From Anabaena azotica FACHB-119 (GTDB lineage: Bacteria; Cyanobacteriota; Cyanobacteriia; Cyanobacteriales; Nostocaceae): 64,000 nucleotides of DNA. A program made the translations under genes and the position numbers. This document shows, piece by piece, positions 47,310 through 56,304 of this stretch (position 1 is its first letter; the number at the start of each line of letters is the position of its first letter). A model generated the notes under the pieces. That model was not told the origin of the DNA. It made no database searches and saw nothing but the letters and a program-made list of their open reading frames with translations. The DNA lies in the NCBI RefSeq assembly GCF_014697625.1, contig NZ_JACJSG010000034.1, positions 25,109-89,108 of the forward strand, read 5' to 3'.

Positions 47310-47507
47310 TTATTGACTGTTAACTACTTCAGTTACCGTAGATGAAACAGATAATTCCTGTGAATTATTATTTTTCCTCACTACAGTTCGATTATTAATA
47401 GTTGGTTTTTTACCAGTTCTTTTAGCTAATCCTAATAATAGATAAACTGTGAATAGGTATCCAGCCGCCAAAATAAAAATCATCATAGGCATACTCCCGT
47501 ACATCAT
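47310..47507 (-). CDS. Small single-span membrane protein, unknown function
   Basis: A 65-residue protein with one hydrophobic helix (about 6-27, MPMMIFILAAGYLFTVYLLL) and a polar, basic to neutral C-terminus. I do not recognise the family. It is the only gene in the area between murI and sds and is probably real because of its clean membrane helix and charge pattern. Confidence 0.55.
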   Translation of the reverse strand: MMYGSMPMMIFILAAGYLFTVYLLLGLAKRTGKKPTINNRTVVRKNNNSQELSVSSTVTEVVNSQ

Positions 47508-49141
47508 TTTTACACCAATACTTTTTCAAACACATAATCAAATTGCATAAAGTTAGCAGGACATTGACCAACCAAGAAATTCTTGATGGCTATAATTTGT
47601 CATGGCAAACTGTTCCGTAGAGTTTTAAATCTCTTTCCCCAACGGATTTACTATTTAGTTGATTTTGCAGACCATACATTCGACAAGACATAAATCACCA
47701 CAAAAGTGATTTAAACCGCTTGTCTCAGCAGCCTACCTAGTCCGCTTGATTTTTACTGACATCTTTATTGCCAGAGCCATGCTTACGCTCAACGCAAGCT
47801 AAAAACTTGCAGCAACTTCTCCAAGAGAGTTGCCTAGCTCTAAATAAAGAGTTCTCACCGTCAACAAAGAAAGCAAGAAAATACTTTCTTGATTCTCACC
47901 TTGACAATGTACTATTTTCGATTCACAACACCATCTAGGTAGCATCACTCGAAAAGCGATCTACTTGTGAGGGGTGAACAATTGAAAAATTTAAAATCCT
48001 TACATTTTAGCGTAACACAATAACCTCAAATTTGAAGCAAACTTTGAGGCTAAATTTTAAATTTTCTAGATGGTTACACAGAGGTAAGAAAAACTTACTC
48101 TTAACCTAAAAATAACTCATCTGTAGAAGGTAATAGTCAAGACCAAAGATGTACCTCTTAGGTTGTATTCCAGGCCACTCAAGATGTGTACGACTCAACT
48201 CAAATTTTCGATATCCAGAAATTAAATGAAGATAGCAAAGACCTTTTGTGATCACAGGCAATGTATAATATTTAACCGTAAAATTACTGATAATGTATAT
48301 ACAGAATTACACAAGTAAGAACGCGCACCTGTGCGCCTTTACGCAATTAAACGTTCTTGCGTAATTAATTATTTTTTGAGTACTCAACCAAGATGAAACA
48401 AGATACAACTACACTTCAAATCATTGTTTCGCGATTAATAAACAATTACCTCGGCTTCAAGACTTAAATTTACGGTGAATTAAAAAATTTCTTATTGCCA
48501 ATACCAAGTCAAAAAATCTTGGCAACACATCCATATTCTATCCGATTGAAATCCGCTATAAGTACCGTCGGGCGGACGGAAACTTTTTACCCTGAGCGCA
48601 GTCGAAGAGTTAACGCTTGTGGAGAGATGAATCACTGCTCAAAGCAAGGAAACAAATTTGAGTAAATTCGCTCAGTGAAACAAGAATACCGGTATGTAGC
48701 GTAAGCGCTTGGGCGGGGAGCGTCAATTCTGGGAAGTGCCTCACTTAATATTTTGCACTCGAAAATCAGAGTTTAGGGATTTGTGACTAAAAAAATATCC
48801 AATCGCCGCCAGCCACCCCCCAAGGAGGATAGAGCAAAGGAGCAGAGAAAGAACTTTATCAAAATTTTTGCTCTTGCTGATTGAATAATTTCTGGAATTT
48901 CTTAAACCCCTGATGTTTTAGTAGGATGGGCAGTATAGCGCCAGTTGCTTCCCCAAGGCAGGTGCAAGCTCTCAGTTCATCACTCAGCAAGCTGCTCAAC
49001 GCTCTGCTACCGCGCTTGGGCGTTGTCCATCAAGAGAAAATGAGAATCTCCTTAGCAAAACCTTGCACTGGCACAGGGTTATCTTAAAATGAGTATAGGA
49101 TATGTAAACTTTCGTAACTAAAAGTCTGAGTCCGCCAATCC
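47508..49141. other. 1.6-kb gene-free region upstream of sds
   Basis: No ORF here looks coding. The part 47682-47891 has several stems: GACAAG/CTTGTC (47682-47724) enclosing AAATCAC/GTGATTT, GCAACT/AGTTGC (about 47812-47833), and AAGAAAG/CTTTCTT (about 47868-47891). This could be a structured RNA or leader. Near 48590 lies TGAGCGCAGTCGAAG, a common Nostoc dispersed repeat. The strand of any transcript is unknown. Confidence 0.4.
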
Positions 49142-50113
49142 ATGACCCCAGCCACCTCCCTGTTTACCCCTGTGGAAGCAGACCTGCGAATACTAGCAGA
49201 TAACCTGAAACAGCTAGTCGGAAATCGCCACCCCATCTTGTTTGCGGCAGCCGAACATCTTTTCGGAGCTGGGGGAAAGCGTATCAGACCAGCGATCGTG
49301 CTGCTGATATCAAGAGCCACAATGTTAGATCAAGACATTACGCCGCGTCACCGCCGCCTGGCCGAGATTACAGAAATGATTCACACGGCTAGCTTAGTAC
49401 ATGACGACGTGGTAGATGAATCAGAAGTACGGCGAGGTGTCCCCACCGTTCATAGTTTGTTTGGCAATCGTATTGCCATTTTGGCAGGAGATTTCTTATT
49501 TGCTCAATCTTCCTGGTATTTAGCCAACTTGGATAATTTGGAGGTGGTGAAACTCCTCTCGGAAGTGATTATGGATTTGGCTACTGGGGAAATTCAGCAG
49601 GGATTAAACCGCTTCGACGCTAGTATTTCCCTAGAAAATTACATCAGCAAGAGCTATTACAAGACGGCTTCTTTAATTGCTAACAGTTCTAAAGCTGCTG
49701 GTTTACTAAGTGAAGTGTCAAGAGAAACTGCCGAACATCTCTATAGCTATGGTCGCCATTTGGGTATAGCATTTCAAATTGTCGATGATATTTTAGATTT
49801 CACTAGCACTACAGACACTCTTGGTAAACCAGCAGGGTCAGACCTCAAAAGTGGCAATCTCACTGCACCGGTTTTATATGCTTTAGCCGAAAAACCATAT
49901 TTGGAGGTGTTGATTGAGCGTGAGTTTGCCCAACAAGGAGATTTAGAGCAAGCACTAGAACTAATCCAAAATAGTCAAGGTATACAGCAGGCGCGAGATT
50001 TGGCTGCTCACCACACCAAGTTAGCAATTGAGCATTTAGTGACTTTGCCACCTTCAGAATCTCACCAAGCACTAATCAATATAGCTGAATATACGTTAAG
50101 CCGATTGTATTAG
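49142..50113 (+). CDS. sds: Solanesyl diphosphate synthase (trans-polyprenyl synthase)
   Basis: The enzyme elongates isoprenoid diphosphates to the C45 side chain of plastoquinone. The 323-residue protein has the first aspartate-rich motif DDVVD at 88-92 and the second DDILD at 215-219, the isopentenyl-binding GGKRIRP (45-51), and LAGDFLFAQ. It starts MTPATSLFTPVEADL. A strong hairpin terminator follows. The assignment to sds rather than another long-chain synthase rests on family knowledge. Confidence 0.9.
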   Translation: MTPATSLFTPVEADLRILADNLKQLVGNRHPILFAAAEHLFGAGGKRIRPAIVLLISRATMLDQDITPRHRRLAEITEMIHTASLVHDDVVDESEVRRGVPTVHSLFGNRIAILAGDFLFAQSSWYLANLDNLEVVKLLSEVIMDLATGEIQQGLNRFDASISLENYISKSYYKTASLIANSSKAAGLLSEVSRETAEHLYSYGRHLGIAFQIVDDILDFTSTTDTLGKPAGSDLKSGNLTAPVLYALAEKPYLEVLIEREFAQQGDLEQALELIQNSQGIQQARDLAAHHTKLAIEHLVTLPPSESHQALINIAEYTLSRLY

Positions 50114-50162
50114 TGGGTTTGAGAATTTTTGTTTTTAAATTAGCGTTTCATGACATTTGCAA

Positions 50163-50210
50163 TTTTGGATGTGGGATGTATTGAAAAAATCCTACATCCA
50201 AAATTTTTTT
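50163..50210 (+). terminator. Intrinsic terminator of sds
   Basis: TTTTGGATGTGGGAT and ATCCTACATCCAAAA form a 15-bp stem with one G-T pair, followed by TTTTTTT at 50204-50210. It lies 50 bases after sds. The A-rich left side may let it also serve the convergent gene at 50209. Confidence 0.85.
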
Positions 50211-50682
50211 AGGCAATATTTGGGGGGATGGGTTTAGGCGATCGCAGTTTTTTTAGCTGTTTGTGCATACGTTTTTGGAAATCATCGCGTCTTACCTCAT
50301 AGGTGTGAGTGGTCTTACCCGGCGTTTCCAAAAAAACGATACTATCTACGGGTTCTAATGCCACTAATTGGAACAAAATGTGGGTAACAGGGGTAATCAC
50401 AGGGGTCATGTGAGGGTCTAGCCCAGCATCTAAGATCAAAGAAATATCCTGTATGTTAGGGAAAGCGTAAACAACACGCTTTTCGATTCCTGGGCTTGCT
50501 CGATGGCTCAATGTAGTTAAGACCCAGCTACCTTCACTATCTTGAAGAATGTAGTACTGGGGATGACGTAATTTTTGAGCGATCGCCACAAGCAAAGGAG
50601 CAATTGCTGTAACAAGATGTGGTGTAACGCCATCATCGGGTGCATTGTTAATCAGCAATTGTATTTGTGCTTCTAAATCCAT
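50209..50682 (-). CDS. Conserved cyanobacterial protein, unknown function
   Basis: A protein of about 157 residues from the ATG at 50682 (MDLEAQIQLLINNAPDDG). An in-frame GTG at 50772 could extend it by 30 residues, but the family-like start at MDLEAQ seems better. It has LRHPQYYILQDSEGSWVLTTL and FPNIQDISLILDAGLDPHM, with a basic C-terminus (MHKQLKKLRSPKP). I recognise it only as a recurrent unknown of cyanobacteria. It is divergent from hetZ. Confidence 0.8.
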   Translation of the reverse strand: MDLEAQIQLLINNAPDDGVTPHLVTAIAPLLVAIAQKLRHPQYYILQDSEGSWVLTTLSHRASPGIEKRVVYAFPNIQDISLILDAGLDPHMTPVITPVTHILFQLVALEPVDSIVFLETPGKTTHTYEVRRDDFQKRMHKQLKKLRSPKPIPPNIA

Positions 50683-50889
50683 CTTACTTGTCAACGGCTC
50701 CTGGGTAATGGCAATAACATTTATCAAAATGTGATCTATTCCATCAGAGTAGGACTTAATAAAATCAACCACATCCTCGTTGCAGGATTTGGTATGCGTT
50801 TAGTGTATACGCAAAACCATAAAGCCAATACCCACGGTCGTCGCAGGTTGTCTATAAGTTTATGTTAGGGTCTAGTGAACATCAACGCT

Positions 50890-52095
50890 ATGAATTCAGC
50901 CGCAACAGCAACCATTCCCACCGCCAATTTTCTCTTAGAAAACTCTATAGGTGTGGAGGCCATCTATAAACTGGTTTATCAAGAGTTAAAACAGTTTACC
51001 AAAGCTTCAGACCAGAATTGTCAAGATGTAGCAAATCGTATCACTACAGAAGTATACCGAATTTGCACCGAAAGTAAAAGGATTCAAGCTTCCGGTGCTG
51101 TAGAAAATTCCGCTATGACCCTAGCCAAGCACCGACTACAACAATGTCTGAGATATTATCAATTAGGTTCCAACCGAGGCAGAGTCGAACTCCACAGTAC
51201 ACTCAGCGCTATTATTTATCGTTACATTAATCCGCCTCAGCGCCAATTAAGTTATCAAGGGCGGCTGACTATCATAGAAGATTTCTTACAAAGTTTTTAT
51301 TTAGAAGCATTAAATGCTTTCCGTCGGGAAAATCAACTAGGGGCTACATACCGTCCGCAAACTCTCATGGAGTTGGCTGAGTATATGGCCTTTACCGAGC
51401 GCTATGGTAAGCGGCGAATTCCTTTACCTGGAAGACAGCAACAGTTAATTATCCTGCGGGCGCAAACCTTTTCCCAACAGCAACCCCCCGAAACCAACGT
51501 CGATATTGAACAAGCTTCCGAAGGTAGTTCTAATGAAGGAGACGGTTCTTGGGAAGAACCAGCCGTACAGAGATTGCGATCGGCAATGGCTACTCAACCA
51601 GAACCAGAACCAGAAGAAGATACCTTACGCTCTGTAGTCATTACCGAATTAATGGATTATTTGGAGCAAAAACAACAATCCGACTGTGCTAATTACTTTT
51701 CTCTGCGTCTTCAGGATATGTCAGCTCAAGAAATTGAGAACGTTTTAGGATTAACACCACGTCAGCGAGATTACTTACAACAACGCTTTAAGTATCATTT
51801 GATTCGGTTTGCTTTGTTACATCGCTGGGAATTAGTTCACGAATGGTTAGAAGCTTCCCTGCATACTAATTTGGGCTTAACTCCCCAACAGTGGCAAGCC
51901 TACACCGCTCAACTAGACGAGAAACAAAGGTCTTTACTAGACTTGAAACAACAAGGTCAACCAGACGAAAAAATTGCCAAAACTTTAGGGTTATCAATGG
52001 CACAACTACAGAAGCGGTGGTTTAAGATTTTAGAACAAGCTTGGGAAATTCGCAATTCCCTAGTGTCCGGATCAAGTGCATCTACTCATGAATAG
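50890..52095 (+). CDS. hetZ: Heterocyst differentiation protein HetZ
   Basis: HetZ is needed for early heterocyst differentiation and works with HetR-regulated genes. The predicted protein of 401 residues (start ATG 50890) equals the length I recall for Anabaena HetZ; a GTG at 50875 would add five residues. It is soluble, with the block KHRLQQCLRYYQLGSNRGRVELHSTLSAIIYRYI in the N-terminal half and two helix-turn-helix-like segments near the C-terminus (LTPRQRDYLQQRFKYHLIRF; AKTLGLSMAQLQKRWFKIL). Its stop overlaps the ATG of patU5. Confidence 0.92.
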   Translation: MNSAATATIPTANFLLENSIGVEAIYKLVYQELKQFTKASDQNCQDVANRITTEVYRICTESKRIQASGAVENSAMTLAKHRLQQCLRYYQLGSNRGRVELHSTLSAIIYRYINPPQRQLSYQGRLTIIEDFLQSFYLEALNAFRRENQLGATYRPQTLMELAEYMAFTERYGKRRIPLPGRQQQLIILRAQTFSQQQPPETNVDIEQASEGSSNEGDGSWEEPAVQRLRSAMATQPEPEPEEDTLRSVVITELMDYLEQKQQSDCANYFSLRLQDMSAQEIENVLGLTPRQRDYLQQRFKYHLIRFALLHRWELVHEWLEASLHTNLGLTPQQWQAYTAQLDEKQRSLLDLKQQGQPDEKIAKTLGLSMAQLQKRWFKILEQAWEIRNSLVSGSSASTHE

Positions 52096-52210
52096 TGACT
52101 CAGAATCCTTACAAAAGTACTTACTCGGTTTGTTGGCAGATCCTGTCAACAAACAAGAGAATAGTAAAGAAAGCTGTCAGGATTTGGCGGGGAAAATCTT
52201 TCTCAAATAA
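52088..52210 (+). CDS. patU5: PatU5, short N-terminal part of split PatU
   Basis: A 40-residue gene product (MNSDSESLQKYLLGLLADPV and following) that starts eight bases before the end of hetZ, at ATGAATAG, and so is translationally coupled to it. It is too short for ordinary ORF lists. It corresponds to the 5' half of patU, which is one gene in Nostoc punctiforme and two (patU5 and patU3) in Anabaena. It is in the same frame as patU3, with several stops in the 75 bases between. Confidence 0.85.
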   Translation: MNSDSESLQKYLLGLLADPVNKQENSKESCQDLAGKIFLK

Positions 52211-52285
52211 CTTGCTACTTGACGAAGTAGCCAGCATAACTGAAAAAGGTAGTCCCAAACCTTTTGATTAGGAGAAATTCCTACT

Positions 52286-53059
52286 GTGCAAGAACGTTTT
52301 CAATCCGTCGTTAAACGTCGGTTACAAATTCACATCGAAAATAACCCACCCCTATTTCCCTGGGAAAGTCAATTAGTAGAATACCCAGATTATATTGAAG
52401 AATCATCATTGGCGTTAACTCCCAATTGGGGCTGGTTAGCCCAGCAAGCAAAGCTGAACTTACCCGTAACCCTACCGGAAAAAGTTTTCCAAGAAATTTT
52501 GGAAAAATGCCAGCAGATGGTGACATCTTCATTGCCTTTGGGGGCAAAATTAGTTCAGGTAGTCGAAAATTTCTTTCCTAATGAGTCAAAAACAATTAAT
52601 GACTTAGCTGGGTTAGTACTGCGAACCAGTTATAGATCGCCGGAAATGGATACCAGTCCTCATATTCAGAGCGATTACGCAGATTTAGATCCTCGTCAAC
52701 AAATGGCTTTGTCTTTGCTGGCGGCTAAACACCTGCTAACTAACCTGACTCTACCAGTGTCAACAGCCCAACCTGTGGTTGAAAGACTTTGGTTGACTAG
52801 CCTTGGTGCTTTGACTTTGCGGGTAGAATGCTACACCCAAGGAGATGTTACCCAGTTAGTTGTCCACAGCGATTTACCAACTCAGGGAATTTTGACACTG
52901 CAAGGTAACGGCAGTATTGCGATGGCGCAGTCGTCAACCCCAGGATGTTTGAGTGTAGAGTTAAGCTGCAAACAACTTCAATCAATTTATACATTAGAGG
53001 TTGATTGCCCGGAACTCGATCAGCAACCTTTGCTATTTGTCATTAATCCCTCAATCTAG
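52286..53059 (+). CDS. patU3: PatU3, heterocyst pattern protein
   Basis: A 257-residue soluble protein that affects heterocyst pattern in Anabaena together with HetZ. It starts at a GTG with TAGGAG 11 bases upstream. The N-terminus FQSVVKRRLQIHIENNPPLF is followed by a central helical region with EKVFQEILEKCQQMV, and the C-terminus has WLTSLGALTLRVECYTQGD and beta-strand rich sequence. It is identified by its place behind hetZ-patU5. No clear named domain is visible. Confidence 0.88.
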   Translation: MQERFQSVVKRRLQIHIENNPPLFPWESQLVEYPDYIEESSLALTPNWGWLAQQAKLNLPVTLPEKVFQEILEKCQQMVTSSLPLGAKLVQVVENFFPNESKTINDLAGLVLRTSYRSPEMDTSPHIQSDYADLDPRQQMALSLLAAKHLLTNLTLPVSTAQPVVERLWLTSLGALTLRVECYTQGDVTQLVVHSDLPTQGILTLQGNGSIAMAQSSTPGCLSVELSCKQLQSIYTLEVDCPELDQQPLLFVINPSI

Positions 53060-53270
53060 CGAAAATTATCAGCGCTAGCACAATATGAAAGAGGGTATAG
53101 AGGTTAGAGGCGCTTAGGTTAGGGTCACAGATGTGAGGCGCTTAGGCGAGAATCTTACACTCAGCACTCACTACTCTAGACTCAGCATTGGCTCAAAGTC
53201 AACCTACCGCGCTTGGACACTCAACACTCATCAGTTTTTTCTCAACCAAGGGTCATTAGGGCTTCTACAA

Positions 53271-53377
53271 TTACCCGCAGCGAGAATGAAAATTTACGAC
53301 TTACCTATACTCCCAAAAGTTGTTTTCGGGGGGTTCCTGTTGTCTTAGAGGAACTTCCCGAAACTTTGTATCTATAG
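53271..53377 (+). pseudogene. Possible remnant of a coding tail before the TgpA-like gene
   Basis: One frame reads TRSENENLRLTYTPKSCFRG and then VPVVLEELPETLYL to a TAG at 53375, with no start and a stop shortly before. It looks like a degraded C-terminus, but I cannot name the family. The rest of the 340-base gap holds repeat-like GAGGCGCTTAGG and no gene. Confidence 0.25.
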
Positions 53378-53399
53378 CAGGGGACAGGGGACATTTCTA

Positions 53400-55712
53400 A
53401 TGAATCAATTTTGGCGTTTAGGAGTCAGTTGGGATTGGCGACAACATAACCAGGGTTCGCCATTGTTGGAAGTAGAAGATTCCATTCCTTTGCGGGTACT
53501 AGTGCTAGCGTTGGTAATTATCGGGATTGTGGCAATGGATATTGCTGCTGCCACCACGTTTAGTTTCTGGGCTATACCTATAAGTGTGGTGGGTACAGTT
53601 TGGGGTTATTATTATCGCCGTAAAGCTAATACTGCTATTAAGTTTTGCATTGCGATCGGTATGTTGATGGCACTGGGGGGTTTTTTTGGACGAATATTTG
53701 GCGAATTAAATGATACGCGGTTGGCTTTAGCAGAGTTGTTAATTCAATTGCAAGTTCTCCACAGTTTTGATGTACCCCGGCGTAAAGACTTGGGTTACTC
53801 AATTGTGATTGGGTTAATTTTGTTGGGTGTGGCGGCTACATTAAGTCAAACGCTGGCGTTCGCACCTGTATTACTATTATTTTTAGCGATCGCACTCCCT
53901 ACGTTAGTCTTCAATTACCGCTCACAACTGGGAATAAACAATTCAAAACTCAAAAGTCAAAAGTCAAAAAAACAGAAATCATCTTCTGGGGTTCCTAGTT
54001 ATTTTCTATTGTTTGGAGTGGTTGTCGGTTTAGGGTTGGTGGTTTTTGCCCTTTTACCCCGATTTCCAGGGTATCAACTGCGGACTTTTCCGGTGAGTTC
54101 TCCTATCGAGGTCAATCAGAGTTTTACGGGTCGCTCTATTATTAATCCTGGTTATGTTCGTCAAGGTAATGCTAATAACCAAGGTAATGGTACTGGTAGT
54201 AATCAGCAAAATCAAAATGGTGAACCTGGTAAGGTAGATGATAGTTTTTATTACGGGTTCAATAGCCAGATGAACCAAAACCTGCGGGGAGAGATGAAAC
54301 CCCAGGTGGTGATGCGGGTGCGATCGCAAGCTGAGGGATTTTGGCGAGTGTTGGCTTTTGACCGTTACACAGGTAAGGGTTGGGAAATTTCCCGCAATGA
54401 TGATGTGACAACTATCAAGCGATCGCCTTGGTCTTACCAAATTTATATTCCCCCAGCACCAATATCTGGCAGAACTAAGGAAGTAGTGCAGACTTACACT
54501 GTAGTGTCGGATTTGCCTAACTTAATTCCCGCCCTGTCTTATCCCAGGGAACTTTACTTTCCTACGCCGATGGTCGCCCTTGATAAGGAAGGGGGGTTAC
54601 GCGCACCTGTTGGTTTATCGAAAGACCTGACCTATACTGTGATTTCTGATGTGCCTTTGCGCGATCGCACTTTACTAGGAAAAGCTACTAACGATTATCC
54701 CCAGAGTATCAAAAAGCATTACCTGCAAATCCCGTCAGAAATTGCCGCCAAAGTCAAGCAACGTACCGAAGAAATTTTAGCTGAATACGACCAACAACTT
54801 GTATGGAAGTCAGAAACTAAAAAGACTTTGGATTCAACCTATGAAAAGGTATTGTATTTAGCTCAGTACGTCAAGCAACATTATGCCATCCCGGAAAATC
54901 CTTTAGAATTCCCGCATTTGAATGATAACGAGGACTTGGTAGAGGCGTTTCTATTTAAATATAAAGGCGGTTATCCAGACCACTTTTCCACAGTCCTGAC
55001 GATGATGCTGCGGTCTATTGGTATCCCAGCGCGGTTAGTAGCGGGTTTTGCGGCGGGAGAATTTAACCCTTTCACAGGGATGTATGTTGTGCGTAACACT
55101 GATGCTTACGCGATGACGGAAGTGTATTTTCCTAAATATGGTTGGTTTGCTTTTGACCCAATTCCCAATCATCCTTTGATTCCGCCTTCAGTTGAGGATG
55201 TGCAGACTTTTAGCGTGCTACGACAATTTTGGCAATGGGTAGCGGGGTGGTTGCCTTCGCCGGTGACAGGTTTACTTAATAATGTATTTAGTTGGATTGG
55301 TAAGGCGATCGCTTGGTTTTTTGGTCTATTTACTCAAGGTTGGTTCGGCATATTAACAGGCTTAATTGTAGGAACAACCACAGGATTTTTTGCTTGGCTG
55401 GGTTGGACACAGTGGCAAGAATGGCGTACTCGTCGCAGGTTGGGTAAACTTCCCCCAATGGAAAGCCTTTATCAACAAATGCTACAATGGACAGCCAAAA
55501 AAGGTTTAGGTAAACATCCAGCTCAAACGCCCTTGGAGTATGCCAAAGTATCATACCAGCATCATGGAACGACAACCGCCCAAGTCATCGATGAAATTTG
55601 TCAAGCCTATGTTAGCTGGCGCTATGGCGGTCAAAAGCCTAACTTAAATCAACTAAGGCAGAGATGGGAAGAGTTGAAAAAGACGAGTGGCGATCGCGTC
55701 AGTAGTAGTTAA
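53400..55712 (+). CDS. TgpA-like membrane protein with degenerate transglutaminase domain
   Basis: A 770-residue protein of the TgpA (DUF3488-transglutaminase-DUF4129) type. About six N-terminal membrane segments (30-220) precede a periplasmic domain, a transglutaminase-like core (about 480-590) and a final membrane helix (650-670) with a cytoplasmic tail. In the core, the position of the catalytic Cys (GYC-x-x-F) is Pro526 in GGYPDHFS. The catalytic His (usually HAW) is Tyr570 in DAYAMTEVYF, and only Asp586 (FDPIP) remains. So the enzyme is probably inactive as a protease or transglutaminase. Repeat-derived residues (about 181-194, SKLKSQKSKKQ) join two segments. Confidence 0.9.
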   Translation: MNQFWRLGVSWDWRQHNQGSPLLEVEDSIPLRVLVLALVIIGIVAMDIAAATTFSFWAIPISVVGTVWGYYYRRKANTAIKFCIAIGMLMALGGFFGRIFGELNDTRLALAELLIQLQVLHSFDVPRRKDLGYSIVIGLILLGVAATLSQTLAFAPVLLLFLAIALPTLVFNYRSQLGINNSKLKSQKSKKQKSSSGVPSYFLLFGVVVGLGLVVFALLPRFPGYQLRTFPVSSPIEVNQSFTGRSIINPGYVRQGNANNQGNGTGSNQQNQNGEPGKVDDSFYYGFNSQMNQNLRGEMKPQVVMRVRSQAEGFWRVLAFDRYTGKGWEISRNDDVTTIKRSPWSYQIYIPPAPISGRTKEVVQTYTVVSDLPNLIPALSYPRELYFPTPMVALDKEGGLRAPVGLSKDLTYTVISDVPLRDRTLLGKATNDYPQSIKKHYLQIPSEIAAKVKQRTEEILAEYDQQLVWKSETKKTLDSTYEKVLYLAQYVKQHYAIPENPLEFPHLNDNEDLVEAFLFKYKGGYPDHFSTVLTMMLRSIGIPARLVAGFAAGEFNPFTGMYVVRNTDAYAMTEVYFPKYGWFAFDPIPNHPLIPPSVEDVQTFSVLRQFWQWVAGWLPSPVTGLLNNVFSWIGKAIAWFFGLFTQGWFGILTGLIVGTTTGFFAWLGWTQWQEWRTRRRLGKLPPMESLYQQMLQWTAKKGLGKHPAQTPLEYAKVSYQHHGTTTAQVIDEICQAYVSWRYGGQKPNLNQLRQRWEELKKTSGDRVSSS
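53941..53972. repeat. AAAAGTC heptamers in frame inside the TgpA-like gene
   Basis: ATTCAAAACTCAAAAGTCAA and AAGTCAAAAA are STRR heptamers of the type usual between genes. Here they encode a Lys/Ser-rich cytoplasmic loop between membrane segments. Confidence 0.75.
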
Positions 55713-55834
55713 AACTTCTTAATCAAAAACATTGCCAATTTTCTTGTAGGATGGGCATCTTGCCCGTCCTATATTCTTTGTGGGCGACCCCAAAACAGGT
55801 AATACCAATTGGAAAACAGAAGGCGACAGATATA

Positions 55835-56054
55835 GAACTTACGCATAAAAACGAAAAATCAAGGGTTTGGGCAAGGGTGTAGGGGTATAGCGCAAAGTCT
55901 GAGCGGTTCGCGTAGCGTCTCGTAGAGAGGCTTCCTCCGTTGGCGCAGCCCGCCGTTCGCGGTAGCGTCTCTGAAAGAGAAGGCATCAGAACTTTGTAAG
56001 AGAGGGGTATAGGGGTGTAAATCTTTAAAACCCTTACACCCTTACACCCTTACA
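55835..56054. mobile_element. GAACTTACGCA-type MITE with an inserted hairpin repeat
   Basis: GAACTTACGCATAAAAACG and AAATCAAGGGTTTGGGCAAGG match the first half of the element at 31386, and the end AACCCTTACACCCTTACACC matches its second half. Between 55889 and 56005 an unrelated GC-rich stretch is inserted. It carries GGTTCGCGTAGCGTCTCG, GAGAGGCTTCCTCCGTTGGC and GCGGTAGCGTCTCTG, members of a well-known Nostoc repeat family. The right terminal repeat is not clear. Confidence 0.65.
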
Positions 56055-56304
56055 TTAATTTCTGCAACATTTCTGCACCTCAAAGCGTGAAAATGCAAAT
56101 GTAACTGGCTTCTCAAGGTAATCTGCAAAGACAATTAATCATCAGTAGCATTTCACCAACTGGGAAATTTAATGCTACACCTGAAACAGCCCAGGTCAGA
56201 CCGGAAAATTCTCCTAGCCATTAGCATAGTCAGCAGTGGTTCAGGATCAACGGGTGATCATTGATTTCCCAGCCTGATGGCTGAACATATAAGGATAAAT
56301 AGTG

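Noticed and set aside
47508..49141. tmRNA, 6S RNA or SRP RNA in the gene-free region
   Set aside because: The conserved ends or loops of these RNAs could not be found on either strand.
50860..50890. HetR-type operator before hetZ
   Set aside because: AGGGTCT is present but the inverted half of the known HetR site is not seen, so a site is not claimed.
53133..53348. 71-residue ORF between patU3 and the TgpA-like gene
   Set aside because: Composition is repeat-like at the start, and another frame in the same place looks more like a protein tail. Neither is supported as a gene.
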